DNA of 22,733 nucleotides from Bacillota bacterium (lineage in GTDB: Bacteria > Bacillota > Bacilli > Alicyclobacillales > SLC66). A program made the translations under genes and the position numbers. Positions within the stretch are counted from its first letter, which is position 1; each line of letters opens with the position of its first letter. The notes under the pieces are model-generated. The model was not told the origin of the DNA. It saw only the letters and a program-made list of their open reading frames with translations, and did not search any database. Shown piece after piece: positions 7,733 to 16,114 of this stretch. Where the stretch lies: assembly GCA_021821185.1 (NCBI GenBank), contig JAKACU010000024.1, positions 1 to 22,733 of the forward strand, read 5' to 3'.

Positions 7733-7823
7733 CAATCGCCCATCCCTTCCTAGGCTAAATCCCCTTAAGTACAGTATACACGAGGTGTACCAACTCAACA
7801 TACGTCATGATTTGTTCGCGAAA

Positions 7824-7850
7824 ACTTACATTTTCGTGCATAATGTAAGT
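7824..7850 (+). promoter_or_regulatory. Transketolase promoter region with operator-like dyad
   Basis: CATAAT (7839-7844) is a good -10 about 35 bases before the transketolase ATG; the -35 is weak (TTCGCG at 7815-7820, spacing 18). A perfect 9-bp inverted repeat, ACTTACATT (7824-7832) and AATGTAAGT (7842-7850), spans the -10. Such a position suggests a repressor operator for the tkt-tal unit (inference). Confidence 0.45.
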
Positions 7851-7878
7851 ATCTAAGCAGGGAAAGGCATGGTGGAAT

Positions 7879-9897
7879 ATGGCGACAACAAGCATGGACG
7901 CCTTGGCGATCAATGCGATCCGCACGCTGTCAATCGACGGCGTGGAACAAGCAAACTCCGGACACCCAGGACTTCCTATGGGTGCTGCCCCAATGGCTTA
8001 TGTGTTATGGACGCGTTTTATGCGACACAATCCGCAAAATCCAGCCTGGTATAACAGAGATCGTTTTGTGTTATCAGCAGGACACGGATCGATGCTTCTC
8101 TATAGTTTGTTGCACTTGTTACAGTATGATCTTACGATCGATGACCTTAAACAGTTTCGACAGTGGGGAAGCCGTACGCCAGGCCATCCTGAATATAAAC
8201 ATACGCCTGGTGTGGAAACCACGACAGGTCCATTGGGTCAAGGCTTCGCCAATGCAGTTGGCTTTGCTATGGCGGAACGCTTTCTCGCCGCAAAATTCAA
8301 TCGAGAAAAGTTTCCCGTCATCGACCATTATACGTATGCTCTTTGTGGCGATGGAGATTTGATGGAAGGTATCTCGTACGAAGCGGCATCTCTTGCCGGA
8401 CATTTAAAGCTTAATCGTCTGATCGTCTTGTATGACTCTAACGACATCTCTTTAGATGGCCCCACCACGCGCAGTTTTACGGAAAATGTCAGAGAACGTT
8501 TCTTAGCCGCAAACTGGAATTATTTGCGTGTAGAAAACGGTAATGACACGGAGGAAATTGAACAAGCGATTGCTAACGCAAAGCAATCAACGGACAAACC
8601 TACGATTGTCGAAGTCCGTACCGTGATCGGTTTTGGAAGTCCTGGCAAACAAGGGACTTCGGCAGCCCATGGTTCGCCATTAGGCGCTAAGGAGACACAA
8701 CTGGCCAAAGAGCAGTATGGATGGAACTATGAACCATTTTTTGTGCCCTCCGAAGTGAAAGATCATTTTGCGAGCAAGGTTGCGCAAGCGAGAGAACATG
8801 AATCTGCATGGATACACATGATGCAAGACTACACCACGCAATTCCCAGAGGATGCAAAGGAGTTTTTCGCCACGATGCAAGGTGAGTTACCCGCATCATG
8901 GGAGGAAACCCTGCCATTTTATGATGTCGACAGTGAAAAGATGGCGACTCGTAAAGCGTCCGGTCTCGCGATCAATGCGATCGCTAAGGGCATACCTACC
9001 TTTCTCGGCGGTTCGGCCGATCTTTCGTCATCTAACGATACAACGATCAAAGGTGAAGAGGTCTTTTGTGCTGAAAATGCCAGCGGGCGTAATCTTTGGT
9101 TTGGCGTAAGAGAACACGCGATGGGTGCCATCTTAAATGGACTGGCTTTACATGGTGGGTTGCATCCGTTTGGCGCTACATTTCTTGTCTTCTCAGATTA
9201 TTTGCGACCATCCATTCGACTCGCTTCCTTAATGAAACTTCCCGTCGTCTATGTGTTTACCCACGACAGCATCGGTGTCGGTGAAGACGGACCCACGCAC
9301 CAGCCTGTCGAACACGTCGCTGCCTTGCGAATCATTCCTAATCTCGTTACCTTTCGACCTGCCGATGCCAATGAAACCACAGCCGCGTGGCGTTACGCAC
9401 TTACCCATCGCGACCGTCCCGTCGCACTGGCGCTAACAAGACAGACCCTGCCTATTTTGCCTGGCACAAAGGAACAAGCTACAGTCGGAGTCGAAAAGGG
9501 CGGCTACGTTATTGCTAAGGAAAGCGGCTCTTCCATTGATGCGATCTTGCTTGCCACAGGCTCAGAAGTTAGCTTGGCCGTGAAAGCAAAACAACAACTG
9601 GAAAATGAAGGGCTATCCATTCGCGTGGTCAGTTTACCATCCATGCGCTTATTTGATGAACAGCCGCACGCTTACCAAGACATGGTTTTGCCGCAAGACG
9701 TAAAGGCTCGCGTATCGATTGAGATGGAACATCCTTTTGGATGGAACAAGTACGTGGGTGATAACGGCGTTGTTATTGGCATTGATCATTTTGGCGCATC
9801 TGCCCCCGCCGATATTTTAATGGAAGAGTTTGGCATTACTAAAGAGGCAGTCATCGAAGCCGTAAAAACCAGCATGCAAAGGAGCCAACAGGCATGA
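7879..9897 (+). CDS. tkt: Transketolase
   Basis: Thiamine-diphosphate enzyme that moves two-carbon units between ketose and aldose phosphates in the non-oxidative pentose phosphate pathway. The 672 residues match the usual length. Visible are the substrate/TPP histidine in NSGHPG (residues 26-31), [10 protein letters not shown], the TPP/metal motif [12 protein letters not shown] (157 onward) with N188 in YDSND, the catalytic glutamate in [12 protein letters not shown] (E412), [18 protein letters not shown], and the C-terminal transketolase domain. The SD of ATG 7879 is poor (GGTGG close by). The stop overlaps the transaldolase start by four bases (ATGA), so the two are translationally coupled. 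Confidence 0.96.
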   Translation: MATTSMDALAINAIRTLSIDGVEQANSGHPGLPMGAAPMAYVLWTRFMRHNPQNPAWYNRDRFVLSAGHGSMLLYSLLHLLQYDLTIDDLKQFRQWGSRTPGHPEYKHTPGVETTTGPLGQGFANAVGFAMAERFLAAKFNREKFPVIDHYTYALCGDGDLMEGISYEAASLAGHLKLNRLIVLYDSNDISLDGPTTRSFTENVRERFLAANWNYLRVENGNDTEEIEQAIANAKQSTDKPTIVEVRTVIGFGSPGKQGTSAAHGSPLGAKETQLAKEQYGWNYEPFFVPSEVKDHFASKVAQAREHESAWIHMMQDYTTQFPEDAKEFFATMQGELPASWEETLPFYDVDSEKMATRKASGLAINAIAKGIPTFLGGSADLSSSNDTTIKGEEVFCAENASGRNLWFGVREHAMGAILNGLALHGGLHPFGATFLVFSDYLRPSIRLASLMKLPVVYVFTHDSIGVGEDGPTHQPVEHVAALRIIPNLVTFRPADANETTAAWRYALTHRDRPVALALTRQTLPILPGTKEQATVGVEKGGYVIAKESGSSIDAILLATGSEVSLAVKAKQQLENEGLSIRVVSLPSMRLFDEQPHAYQDMVLPQDVKARVSIEMEHPFGWNKYVGDNGVVIGIDHFGASAPADILMEEFGITKEAVIEAVKTSMQRSQQA

Positions 9898-10985
9898 GTA
9901 AACTCCATGAACTAAATACCCTAGGGCAAAGCCCTTGGTTAGACTATATCCGAAAAGACATGGTTGAAAATGGTGAATTGGCCCAATTGGTGGAACAAGG
10001 GGTTCGTGGTGTTACATCAAATCCAACGATCTTTGAAAATGCCATCGCGAAAAGTGCTCTTTATCAAGAAGATATTGAACGTTTAGCTCGCGAAAACAAG
10101 AGCACCACAGAGATTTACGACGCACTAGCTTTTGCTGATATTCAAAAAGCGGCGGACATTCTTCGCCCCGTCTATGACAAATCCAGTGGAGCCGACGGAT
10201 TTGTCAGTCTTGAAGTACCACCCGATATGTGCGATAACCATCAAGAAACGATTACAGAAGCCAAGCGCATTTGGAGCGCAGTCGATCGACCTAATCTTAT
10301 GGTCAAAGTGCCTTCTACTAAGGAAGGTCTTCTCGCCATCACTGAACTTATCAGCGACGGTATCAATGTCAATGTCACTTTAATGTTTACACAACAAGAT
10401 TATCTCGATGTCGCGCGTGCTTACATTGATGGGCTCGCCAAACGCAGAGCAAAAGGCGGTGACATAAGCCGCGTAGCATCAGTCGCGAGCGTATTTGTCA
10501 GCCGTATCGATTCGGCTGTAGAGAGTCTCGTAGACGACGATCTTTTGAATCGTCTCATGGGCAAAGTGGCAATAGCCAATACGCGCAAAATTTACGAATT
10601 GTTTCAACAAGAATTTGCATCACCGCGATTTCACGAACTTTTGGTAAACGGAGCTCAAATGCAGAGGCCTTTATGGGCTTCGACGGGCACAAAAAACAAA
10701 TCTTTGCCAGACACTCTTTACATAGACGAACTGATCGGTCCTGACACTGTCAACACGATGCCTCCAGCCACGCTTGAAGCCTTTGTGTCCCACGGAAATC
10801 CTGTCGTGACAGTTGATCAACACCGCGAAGATGATAATGCTATTTTGGCCTTATGCGAATCGCAGCAAATCAACCTCGCCAAGATCGGTGACGGTTTGAA
10901 ACAAAAAGGTTTAACTGCATTTGCCGAGTCGTTTAATCATCTGATACAAACGATCGATGATGTGCGCACATCAGCCATTCATTAA
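9894..10985 (+). CDS. tal: Transaldolase
   Basis: Transfers dihydroxyacetone units between sugar phosphates, linking the pentose phosphate pathway to glycolysis together with the upstream transketolase. The 363-residue length and the start region ([10 protein letters not shown]..., then [14 protein letters not shown]) fit the longer bacterial type found in actinobacteria, cyanobacteria and some Bacillota, rather than the 215-residue Bacillus type. The Schiff-base lysine is in NLMVKVPST (K138); NVTLMF and [12 protein letters not shown] are the expected conserved segments. ATG 9894 follows AAAGGAG by 9 bases. A strong terminator follows. Confidence 0.95.
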   Translation: MSKLHELNTLGQSPWLDYIRKDMVENGELAQLVEQGVRGVTSNPTIFENAIAKSALYQEDIERLARENKSTTEIYDALAFADIQKAADILRPVYDKSSGADGFVSLEVPPDMCDNHQETITEAKRIWSAVDRPNLMVKVPSTKEGLLAITELISDGINVNVTLMFTQQDYLDVARAYIDGLAKRRAKGGDISRVASVASVFVSRIDSAVESLVDDDLLNRLMGKVAIANTRKIYELFQQEFASPRFHELLVNGAQMQRPLWASTGTKNKSLPDTLYIDELIGPDTVNTMPPATLEAFVSHGNPVVTVDQHREDDNAILALCESQQINLAKIGDGLKQKGLTAFAESFNHLIQTIDDVRTSAIH

Positions 10986-11006
10986 AACTAATACTCCACG
11001 TGTGTT

Positions 11007-11039
11007 GTCTCCTCTCGATTATTGGGAGGAGACTTTTTT
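11007..11039 (+). terminator. Terminator of tkt-tal
   Basis: GTCTCCTC (11007-11014) pairs with GAGGAGAC (11026-11033) and is followed by six T. It lies 22 bases after the transaldolase stop. Confidence 0.88.
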
Positions 11040-11092
11040 ATACACAAAGTTTGCTACAAGCACACCATGAAGCAATGAACTAGGCTGGATTA

Positions 11093-11139
11093 AAAACACG
11101 AACAAAATATAAAATGTCTCTATTTTCGTTCGTGAATTC
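11093..11139 (+). promoter_or_regulatory. Pair of inverted PurBox-like operators
   Basis: AAACACGAACAAA (left, around 11094-11106) and its inverse TTTTCGTTCGTGAA (right, around 11123-11136) place two CGAAC cores in opposite orientation, 24 bases apart. They sit directly upstream of the permease promoter. PurR of Bacilli binds two such inverted CGAA-centred boxes upstream of pur genes. The cores match well; the flanks match the consensus only partly. This suggests purine-dependent repression. Confidence 0.55.
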
Positions 11140-11141
11140 TA

Positions 11142-11170
11142 TTGACTGATTACCTTTGTCAGGTGATACT
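11142..11170 (+). promoter_or_regulatory. Promoter of the NCS1 permease
   Basis: TTGACT (11142-11147) and GATACT (11165-11170) are 17 bases apart. Transcription would start about 27 bases before the ATG, leaving no room for a riboswitch. Confidence 0.75.
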
Positions 11171-11202
11171 AGAAAATGAAGACATCACATAGGGAGGTCA
11201 TT

Positions 11203-12606
11203 ATGCAAACACAAGAAGCATATGGCGATGAAGTATTGCACGTTGAGCCGCATGGCATTGATCCGATTCCGGAAACAGAGCGCCATGGCCGTACGCGCAA
11301 CATTTTTACACTTTGGTTCAGCGCAAACCTCGAGTTTGCCACATTGAGTCTAGGTGTGTTATCTATTGGTGTATTTGGTTTGAATATGTGGCAAGCCGCT
11401 TTAGCCATTATCATCGGTACCGTTGTTGGTGCGTTGGCTATCGGTGCACTTACGACGTTTGGCTACAAATGGGGCATTCCCCAACTGATCCAATCACGCG
11501 GAGCCTTCGGATTTATCGGTAATATGTTCCCTGCCTTATTTAATTTTATAGCTGGTATAGGTTGGTATGCGGTCAATACAGTACTTGGTGTGTATGCACT
11601 TCAATGGGTACTTCCTATCGGATTTTTACCAGACTTAATTATTATGATCGTCTTACAAGCTATTGTTAGCGTCTATGGGCATAATCTTATTCATTTCGTT
11701 GAGCGTCTTTCAGCACTGATCCTTGCTGTCGTCTTTATCATTGTTACTGTGTTCGCTATTGGCCATGTTCATTTAAACATCGCTGAAAACCTGAAAACCG
11801 TGAGTAATTTTGGCGGATTTTCCGGCGCCTTTATTCTTGCCGTTGGTGTTTCTCTCTCTTACATGATGGGATGGATGACCTTTAGCTCAGATTACAGCCG
11901 TTATCTTCCCAAAAACACGTCAGTCAAAAAAGCGTTTCATTCAGCATTTTGGGGTAACGTCATCCCTTGTATCTGGCTTGAGCTTCTTGGAGCGGCTCTC
12001 GCCACGGTAAAAGCTGTGTACATTCCGACCGATGTTATATCAGGTATCTTACCGCACTGGCTTGGTGTCATCACGATGTTGGCGATTATTCTAGGCACAC
12101 TCACCGCAAACGTCTTGAACATCTACTCCGGGTCTTTATCTCTTCTTGCCATTGATGTAGCCTGGGTTCGAGCTGTAGCACCGAAACGTTGGGTCGCTGC
12201 TTTGATCGTTGGTCTACTTGGTGGCATCCTATCTTATATCGGCGGCCAAAATAATTACTATCAGAACTACAGCAATTTTCTTTATGTTCTTGCTTATTGG
12301 GTCAGCCCATGGCTGGCTGTGGTGCTACTGGATTATGTGTTGTTTCGTCGCCATCGTAGCGATGTACGAGATTTTTATGAAAATGCCGGAAGCTTTCGTG
12401 CAGGTTTTTGGGCATTCGTCATTGGCGCTCTTGTCTCATCACTGTTCTTCAATCAGTTGTACTTTACGGGACTTATCGCAAAGAGCTTACCGCAAATTGG
12501 CGATATCTCCTATTACGTAAGCTTTATCGTGGCCAGTATTTTATATATCTGGTTTTCATCCTCTACGCGCAAAGCAGCACGTGTCACCAAGGCCAAGTTA
12601 GCCTAA
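11203..12606 (+). CDS. NCS1 family nucleobase permease
   Basis: A 467-residue membrane protein with about 12 transmembrane helices, matching the nucleobase:cation symporter-1 family (CodB/PucI/FurE-like). The N-terminal signature is RTRNIFTLWFSANLEFATLSLG; the helix 3 region reads QSRGAFGFIGNMFPALFNFIAGIGWYAVN. Members take up cytosine, purines, allantoin or related compounds with H+ or Na+. The substrate cannot be read from the sequence, but the PurBox-like operator points to purines or cytosine. Start ATG 11203 is chosen because AGGGAGG lies 5 bases before it; the ATG at 11176 has no SD. It is transcribed alone, with a terminator shared with the ccm operon. Confidence 0.88.
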   Translation: MQTQEAYGDEVLHVEPHGIDPIPETERHGRTRNIFTLWFSANLEFATLSLGVLSIGVFGLNMWQAALAIIIGTVVGALAIGALTTFGYKWGIPQLIQSRGAFGFIGNMFPALFNFIAGIGWYAVNTVLGVYALQWVLPIGFLPDLIIMIVLQAIVSVYGHNLIHFVERLSALILAVVFIIVTVFAIGHVHLNIAENLKTVSNFGGFSGAFILAVGVSLSYMMGWMTFSSDYSRYLPKNTSVKKAFHSAFWGNVIPCIWLELLGAALATVKAVYIPTDVISGILPHWLGVITMLAIILGTLTANVLNIYSGSLSLLAIDVAWVRAVAPKRWVAALIVGLLGGILSYIGGQNNYYQNYSNFLYVLAYWVSPWLAVVLLDYVLFRRHRSDVRDFYENAGSFRAGFWAFVIGALVSSLFFNQLYFTGLIAKSLPQIGDISYYVSFIVASILYIWFSSSTRKAARVTKAKLA

Positions 12607-12614
12607 GTATCTAC

Positions 12615-12656
12615 AAAAGCCCACCACTTGAACTGAATGCTCAGTGGCGGGCTTTT
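12615..12656. terminator. Bidirectional terminator between permease and ccm operon
   Basis: AAAAGCCCACCACT (12615-12628) and AGTGGCGGGCTTTT (12643-12656) pair over 14 positions with one mismatch (a G-U pair in the minus-strand RNA). Runs of A and T at the ends give T-tracts in both directions. Confidence 0.85.
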
Positions 12657-12663
12657 CTTTATG

Positions 12664-12810
12664 TCACGATGGTGTATTGGACCAATGATCAACCATTTTC
12701 CGTAGATCGTCGAGCTCTTTACGTAATGTTCGCTCCCTTGTTATCAAGACAATCATGTACAAGAATGTTCCTATCCATACCACCAACGCTGCGGCTAAAA
12801 CGTATCCCAC
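12664..12810 (-). CDS. ccmD: CcmD-like small haem export protein
   Basis: A 48-residue protein starting with GTG 12810, only 3 bases after the ccmC stop. AGAGGGG at the end of ccmC lies about 7 bases before it. It has one N-terminal transmembrane helix (about residues 2-24, YVLAAALVVWIGTFLYMIV) followed by a charged helix rich in R/K and D/E (TRERTLRKELDDLRK). This is the size, topology and position of CcmD, which stabilises the CcmABC complex and helps release haem-loaded CcmE. Sequence conservation in CcmD is low, so the call rests on position and topology. It is the last gene of the operon, just before the shared terminator. Confidence 0.78.
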   Translation of the reverse strand: MGYVLAAALVVWIGTFLYMIVLITRERTLRKELDDLRKMVDHWSNTPS

Positions 12811-12813
12811 GTG

Positions 12814-13521
12814 TTATCCCCTCTCATTTTGAAGTTGATGAAGCTTCTTGCGAACTTGCTCACGTAAATCATCCAACGCATCTTTATCTTGTTGCAGTAA
12901 GGTTACCATGCATAATAAAAAGAGATAAAAAAAGATAAATACGGCAATGCTAAACAATAAAGTGAGGACCATACTTGGAGGCATATTAAAACCTGTTGCA
13001 GTGATTACGCTTGGATGGATACCTCGCCACCATGTCACCGACTCATGGATAATGGGAAGATCAATTGCCGCTATGATGCCAAAAACGGCGGATACTCGAG
13101 CTGACCGATCCCGATTGGCAATGGATACCCGGAGCAAGAGATAGCCTACATAAAGAAACCACAAGATGAGCGTCGATGTTAACGTTGGATCCCAGGTCCA
13201 CCATACGTTCCATACGGCCTCACCCCAAATGGAACCACTCACTAGTACCAGCGTCGTAAAGACCAAACCAATCTCGGCCGACGCAGCAGCAAGTCGATCC
13301 CAAAAAACGTTCTTTTTTATCAAAAAAACAATGCTTGCAATTGCTGTAATTCCAAAAGCTAAGAATGCATCTGTTGCACTTGCAACATGATAATATAAGA
13401 TACGTACCGTATCGCCCATCTGAGCTTCCGGAGGCGACCAAATAAAATCAAGATATTGACTAACCACCATCGCTGCAAACAAGATAGCGAGCAATCCCTT
13501 ACGAACTTGAGCCAAGACCAT
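12814..13521 (-). CDS. ccmC: Haem-handling membrane protein CcmC
   Basis: A 235-residue protein with about six transmembrane helices. It holds haem at the outer membrane face and passes it to CcmE. The tryptophan-rich WWD motif reads WNVWWTWDPTLTS (residues 104-116). The two flanking axial histidines are visible as H45 (YYHVASA) and H169 (WWRGIHPSV), matching H60 and H184 of E. coli. Start ATG 13521 overlaps the ccmB stop (TGATG) and follows GGAGG by 4 bases; TTG just before it is possible. The C-terminal tail is a charged coiled helix. Confidence 0.93.
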   Translation of the reverse strand: MVLAQVRKGLLAILFAAMVVSQYLDFIWSPPEAQMGDTVRILYYHVASATDAFLAFGITAIASIVFLIKKNVFWDRLAAASAEIGLVFTTLVLVSGSIWGEAVWNVWWTWDPTLTSTLILWFLYVGYLLLRVSIANRDRSARVSAVFGIIAAIDLPIIHESVTWWRGIHPSVITATGFNMPPSMVLTLLFSIAVFIFFYLFLLCMVTLLQQDKDALDDLREQVRKKLHQLQNERG

Positions 13522-14195
13522 CAAACCTCCACAAGAATCTCAAACAACAATCCAGGCAGAACCAAAAACAAAACCGCATAGCCCCCTAAGACCGCCCACC
13601 ATGCTGTCAAGAGTCCCAGTCCTGAGGCATACCAAACAGCTTGCGTGATCGTTTGCACGGCAAGAAAGAGCGGGATAGCCAAAGGAAACAAAAGGATCGG
13701 TACGACAATTTCCCTCAGGTTACTGGCGCTTGCTACACTTGTCAAGAATGTGCCCAAGGCCATAAACGAAAGCGTACACAGTAATGTGGCCAAGATAAAA
13801 AGCATTGGCACCTGTGGAACGGATTGCCTAAGCACAAGCATAAACATCGGCACTAAGACAAGCTCAACCAGAAGCATAAACAAGGTATTCGACAGGACCC
13901 GCGCATAAAAGATGACGCTACGATCCATTGGTGCCATCAGGGCTCCCAAAAGTGCTCCGTCCCAACGTTCCTTATCATCCTGACGGTTAAGCCCGAGATA
14001 GCCTGCTATAAAAATCAGCACCCACAATACCGAAGGAAGCGAATGCACTTCATACATACTCCATCCTGAAACGGAGAACCCCAACAACACCAAAAGCAAG
14101 AAAGCAAATGTCACAGCCGATACAAAAAGTGTCTTTGTGCGAAATTCTACCGCCAAATCTTTGCTCGTAAGCACCCACAGGCTGCGCAGATACAT
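13521..14195 (-). CDS. ccmB: Haem exporter permease subunit CcmB
   Basis: A 224-residue membrane protein with about six transmembrane helices, the permease partner of CcmA. The family start is present (a cytoplasmic KDLAVEFRTK stretch, then a long first helix), as is the GLNRQDDKERWDGALLGALMAPMDRSVIFYARV loop typical of CcmB. ATG 14195 overlaps the ccmA stop by one base (TGATG), and AAGGGGG lies 9 bases upstream. A TTG one codon earlier is also possible. ccmABCD are tightly packed and evidently co-translated. Confidence 0.9.
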   Translation of the reverse strand: MYLRSLWVLTSKDLAVEFRTKTLFVSAVTFAFLLLVLLGFSVSGWSMYEVHSLPSVLWVLIFIAGYLGLNRQDDKERWDGALLGALMAPMDRSVIFYARVLSNTLFMLLVELVLVPMFMLVLRQSVPQVPMLFILATLLCTLSFMALGTFLTSVASASNLREIVVPILLFPLAIPLFLAVQTITQAVWYASGLGLLTAWWAVLGGYAVLFLVLPGLLFEILVEV

Positions 14196-14836
14196 CAAGT
14201 CAATCCCCCTTGAAGCAGGTAGCCGCCATCGATCGTAACGCGCCGTGTCGCTAACTTTATGACCTGGTTCTCATCGTGACTGACAAAAATTACACCGGAG
14301 CCTTCATTGACAAGACCGTCAAACCATGATTCAGCGAGTAACGTATGCCGTGCATCGAGACCATCAAATGGTTCGTCCAATAAAAGGATTTGTGGCTTAG
14401 GTAAAAGGGCGCGCGCTATCGATACCCTTTGCCTCATTCCCTTTGACAAAGTCTTTGTGATTTCATCAGCATCCAATGATAAGTGCACCTTTTCCAACCA
14501 TAAATCAACATGATCTTGGGGATTAGTCAGGTGATAAAGTTTAGCGTAATAAAGAAGATTTTCCCGCACGGTCAAATCCCCATATAACATGGACTCTTGA
14601 AATACCACGCCGATCGTCTTTCGAACCGATGCCGTTATGGGTTGGCCAAGTACTTCAATCGTACCTTGCGTCGGCCTGGACAAACCTGCCATGACGCGCA
14701 ATAAGGTGGTTTTACCGCTTCCATTTAAACCCTGTAGGCCAATCATTTCACCGCGCTCCAACGAAAAATTCACGTCCGACAAGAGCATCCGGTGACCCAC
14801 TTCTTTACACACATTGCGCAAGGTTAGCAAACTCAT
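14195..14836 (-). CDS. ccmA: Haem export ATPase CcmA
   Basis: A 213-residue ABC ATPase that powers release of haem-loaded CcmE from CcmC. Walker A is GLNGSGKTT (residues 36-44), the signature is LSKGMRQR (130-137) in place of LSGGQ, Walker B is ILLLDEP (150-156), and the switch histidine is in VSHDE. Start ATG 14836 is chosen because MSLLTLRNV is the normal CcmA beginning and it follows the previous stop by one base. The frame is open to 14911, but that stretch overlaps the coding end of the previous gene. The SD is weak, which suggests translational coupling. Confidence 0.92.
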   Translation of the reverse strand: MSLLTLRNVCKEVGHRMLLSDVNFSLERGEMIGLQGLNGSGKTTLLRVMAGLSRPTQGTIEVLGQPITASVRKTIGVVFQESMLYGDLTVRENLLYYAKLYHLTNPQDHVDLWLEKVHLSLDADEITKTLSKGMRQRVSIARALLPKPQILLLDEPFDGLDARHTLLAESWFDGLVNEGSGVIFVSHDENQVIKLATRRVTIDGGYLLQGGLT

Positions 14837-14837
14837 G

Positions 14838-15776
14838 TTAGCCACGATCCGCGCGCAACGATAATTCGACATCGACAACTTTATCCTTCCATATCGCCCG
14901 CTGCGCTTCATACTCGGGGTCTGTTACTTCTCTTGCATCATGTTGATCCTCCAAATCAAGCCAACGCTTCATGAGATCATCTTTTGCACGGAGCAATTCT
15001 CGCGTTGTTGCATCTTGTACTGGGGACACGCGCCGTCTTGTCTGCCCAGACCGGCGAATAGATACAATACCGACCGCAAGAATCATCACCGCGAGCACAA
15101 GATTGGTTGCTGCTTCAAAATCAGCGGAATTTTGATTATAGGAATTAAGTACAGGCAATCCCGGCAACGGTTTAGCCTGTTTACCATTCGCGGTAGGCAA
15201 CATGGTCATAGACATCTGCCAGGGTGTATTGGGCTGTAAATCTAATTTGGCAAACCGCCGAAATGTCATGTGATTGGCGATAAATGTCGTTGATACGGTC
15301 TCAAACCCTCCTTGCGCAGACAGCGCCAAGGCCCCTTCAGGGATGGCAACAAAAAAGGAACGAACTGCCAATGGCGATGACAGCACCAAGGTCGCTCCCT
15401 GATCTTGAAATGGAACACTTGCTTGTATCGAGAATGACGTCATCCCAGGATTAATTTGCACCACCAAAAGCTGATTCGAGACTTGCTTAGGTGTCGTACT
15501 TCCCCCTAAAAACCTCACATTGGTAAGACCTTGTGGAAGAGGGACTTCCACCCGTTTTGCCTGACCTGAACCGTTGTACAATTGGATCGTATCAACAAGT
15601 AAAACCTGTTGAATATTTTTCGTTGGCATCGCAACGATCTGTTCTTGATTGATATACAGTACGTTGGCATTGATCGCGGCGGCGCTGGCTGCCCCTGCGT
15701 CCATAAGAGAAAACATCAAACCGACAACTGTAAAACTCGCTATTAATCGTTTAATGAAAAGACAGTGTGTTTTCAT
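14838..15776 (-). CDS. Unrecognised exported, membrane-anchored protein in the ccm operon
   Basis: A 312-residue protein that I do not recognise. Residues 1-32 form a signal peptide (cleavage near ASAAA). Residues about 35-200 are an extracytoplasmic beta-rich domain (IQLYNGSGQAKRVEVPLPQG). A transmembrane helix follows at about 222-241, then a basic stretch and a charged cytoplasmic tail. The tail contains WLDLEDQHDAREVTDPEYEAQ, which resembles the helical hairpin after the first helix of CcmI. It has one cysteine, in the signal peptide. Its start overlaps the previous stop (ATGA), and ccmA starts one base after its stop. Coupling to both neighbours argues for a role in haem delivery or apocytochrome handling (inference). 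Confidence 0.75.
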   Translation of the reverse strand: MKTHCLFIKRLIASFTVVGLMFSLMDAGAASAAAINANVLYINQEQIVAMPTKNIQQVLLVDTIQLYNGSGQAKRVEVPLPQGLTNVRFLGGSTTPKQVSNQLLVVQINPGMTSFSIQASVPFQDQGATLVLSSPLAVRSFFVAIPEGALALSAQGGFETVSTTFIANHMTFRRFAKLDLQPNTPWQMSMTMLPTANGKQAKPLPGLPVLNSYNQNSADFEAATNLVLAVMILAVGIVSIRRSGQTRRRVSPVQDATTRELLRAKDDLMKRWLDLEDQHDAREVTDPEYEAQRAIWKDKVVDVELSLRADRG

Positions 15777-16114
15777 CGAGTGACCTCATTTGCTCGCAGA
15801 CATTGCAACTCTTGTTCCACTTGCTGTGCAATGTGATCTCTGACCGTTTGTTCGGCTTTATCCACCTGGCTTAGCGTTGACAATAACTCGCCTCTCACAG
15901 CTCGATAACTTTGTTCACTCACCTTGCCCATCTGCCGATCATACTCAAGGTCAGCCAACTGGGCATACGTCATATCCTTTTGTCCCAAAACAGTAATCAC
16001 TTCATCACTCACACTATAAGGAGATATACGGTTATGGCGAGAAAACATAAACGGCCAAGCAAGAATAGCCAAACTGATCACCGCGAAGATGAGCAAAGTG
16101 ACATTATATTGCAT
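15773..16114 (-). CDS. Small membrane protein with CcmI-like segment
   Basis: A 113-residue protein with an N-terminal transmembrane helix (about residues 5-24) and a soluble helical domain. The segment YAQLADLEYDRQMGKVSEQSYRAVRGELL (50-78) is close to the conserved stretch of CcmI/CycH that follows its first membrane helices (LxDLExDxxxGKLSEEDYxxL). CcmI normally carries a C-terminal TPR domain that binds apocytochrome c; that is absent here. ATG 16114 overlaps the ccmF stop by 11 bases, and the stop overlaps the next start (ATGA). A truncated CcmI-type assembly factor is the best guess. Confidence 0.7.
   Translation of the reverse strand: MQYNVTLLIFAVISLAILAWPFMFSRHNRISPYSVSDEVITVLGQKDMTYAQLADLEYDRQMGKVSEQSYRAVRGELLSTLSQVDKAEQTVRDHIAQQVEQELQCLRANEVTR

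Noticed and set aside
11040..11202. Purine riboswitch before the permease
   Set aside because: The promoter is only about 30 bases from the start codon; the inverted repeat lies upstream of the -35, so it acts as DNA.
12408..12938. 176-codon plus-strand open frame
   Set aside because: Runs through the permease end, its terminator and antisense of ccmD and ccmC; no ribosome binding site or recognisable domain.
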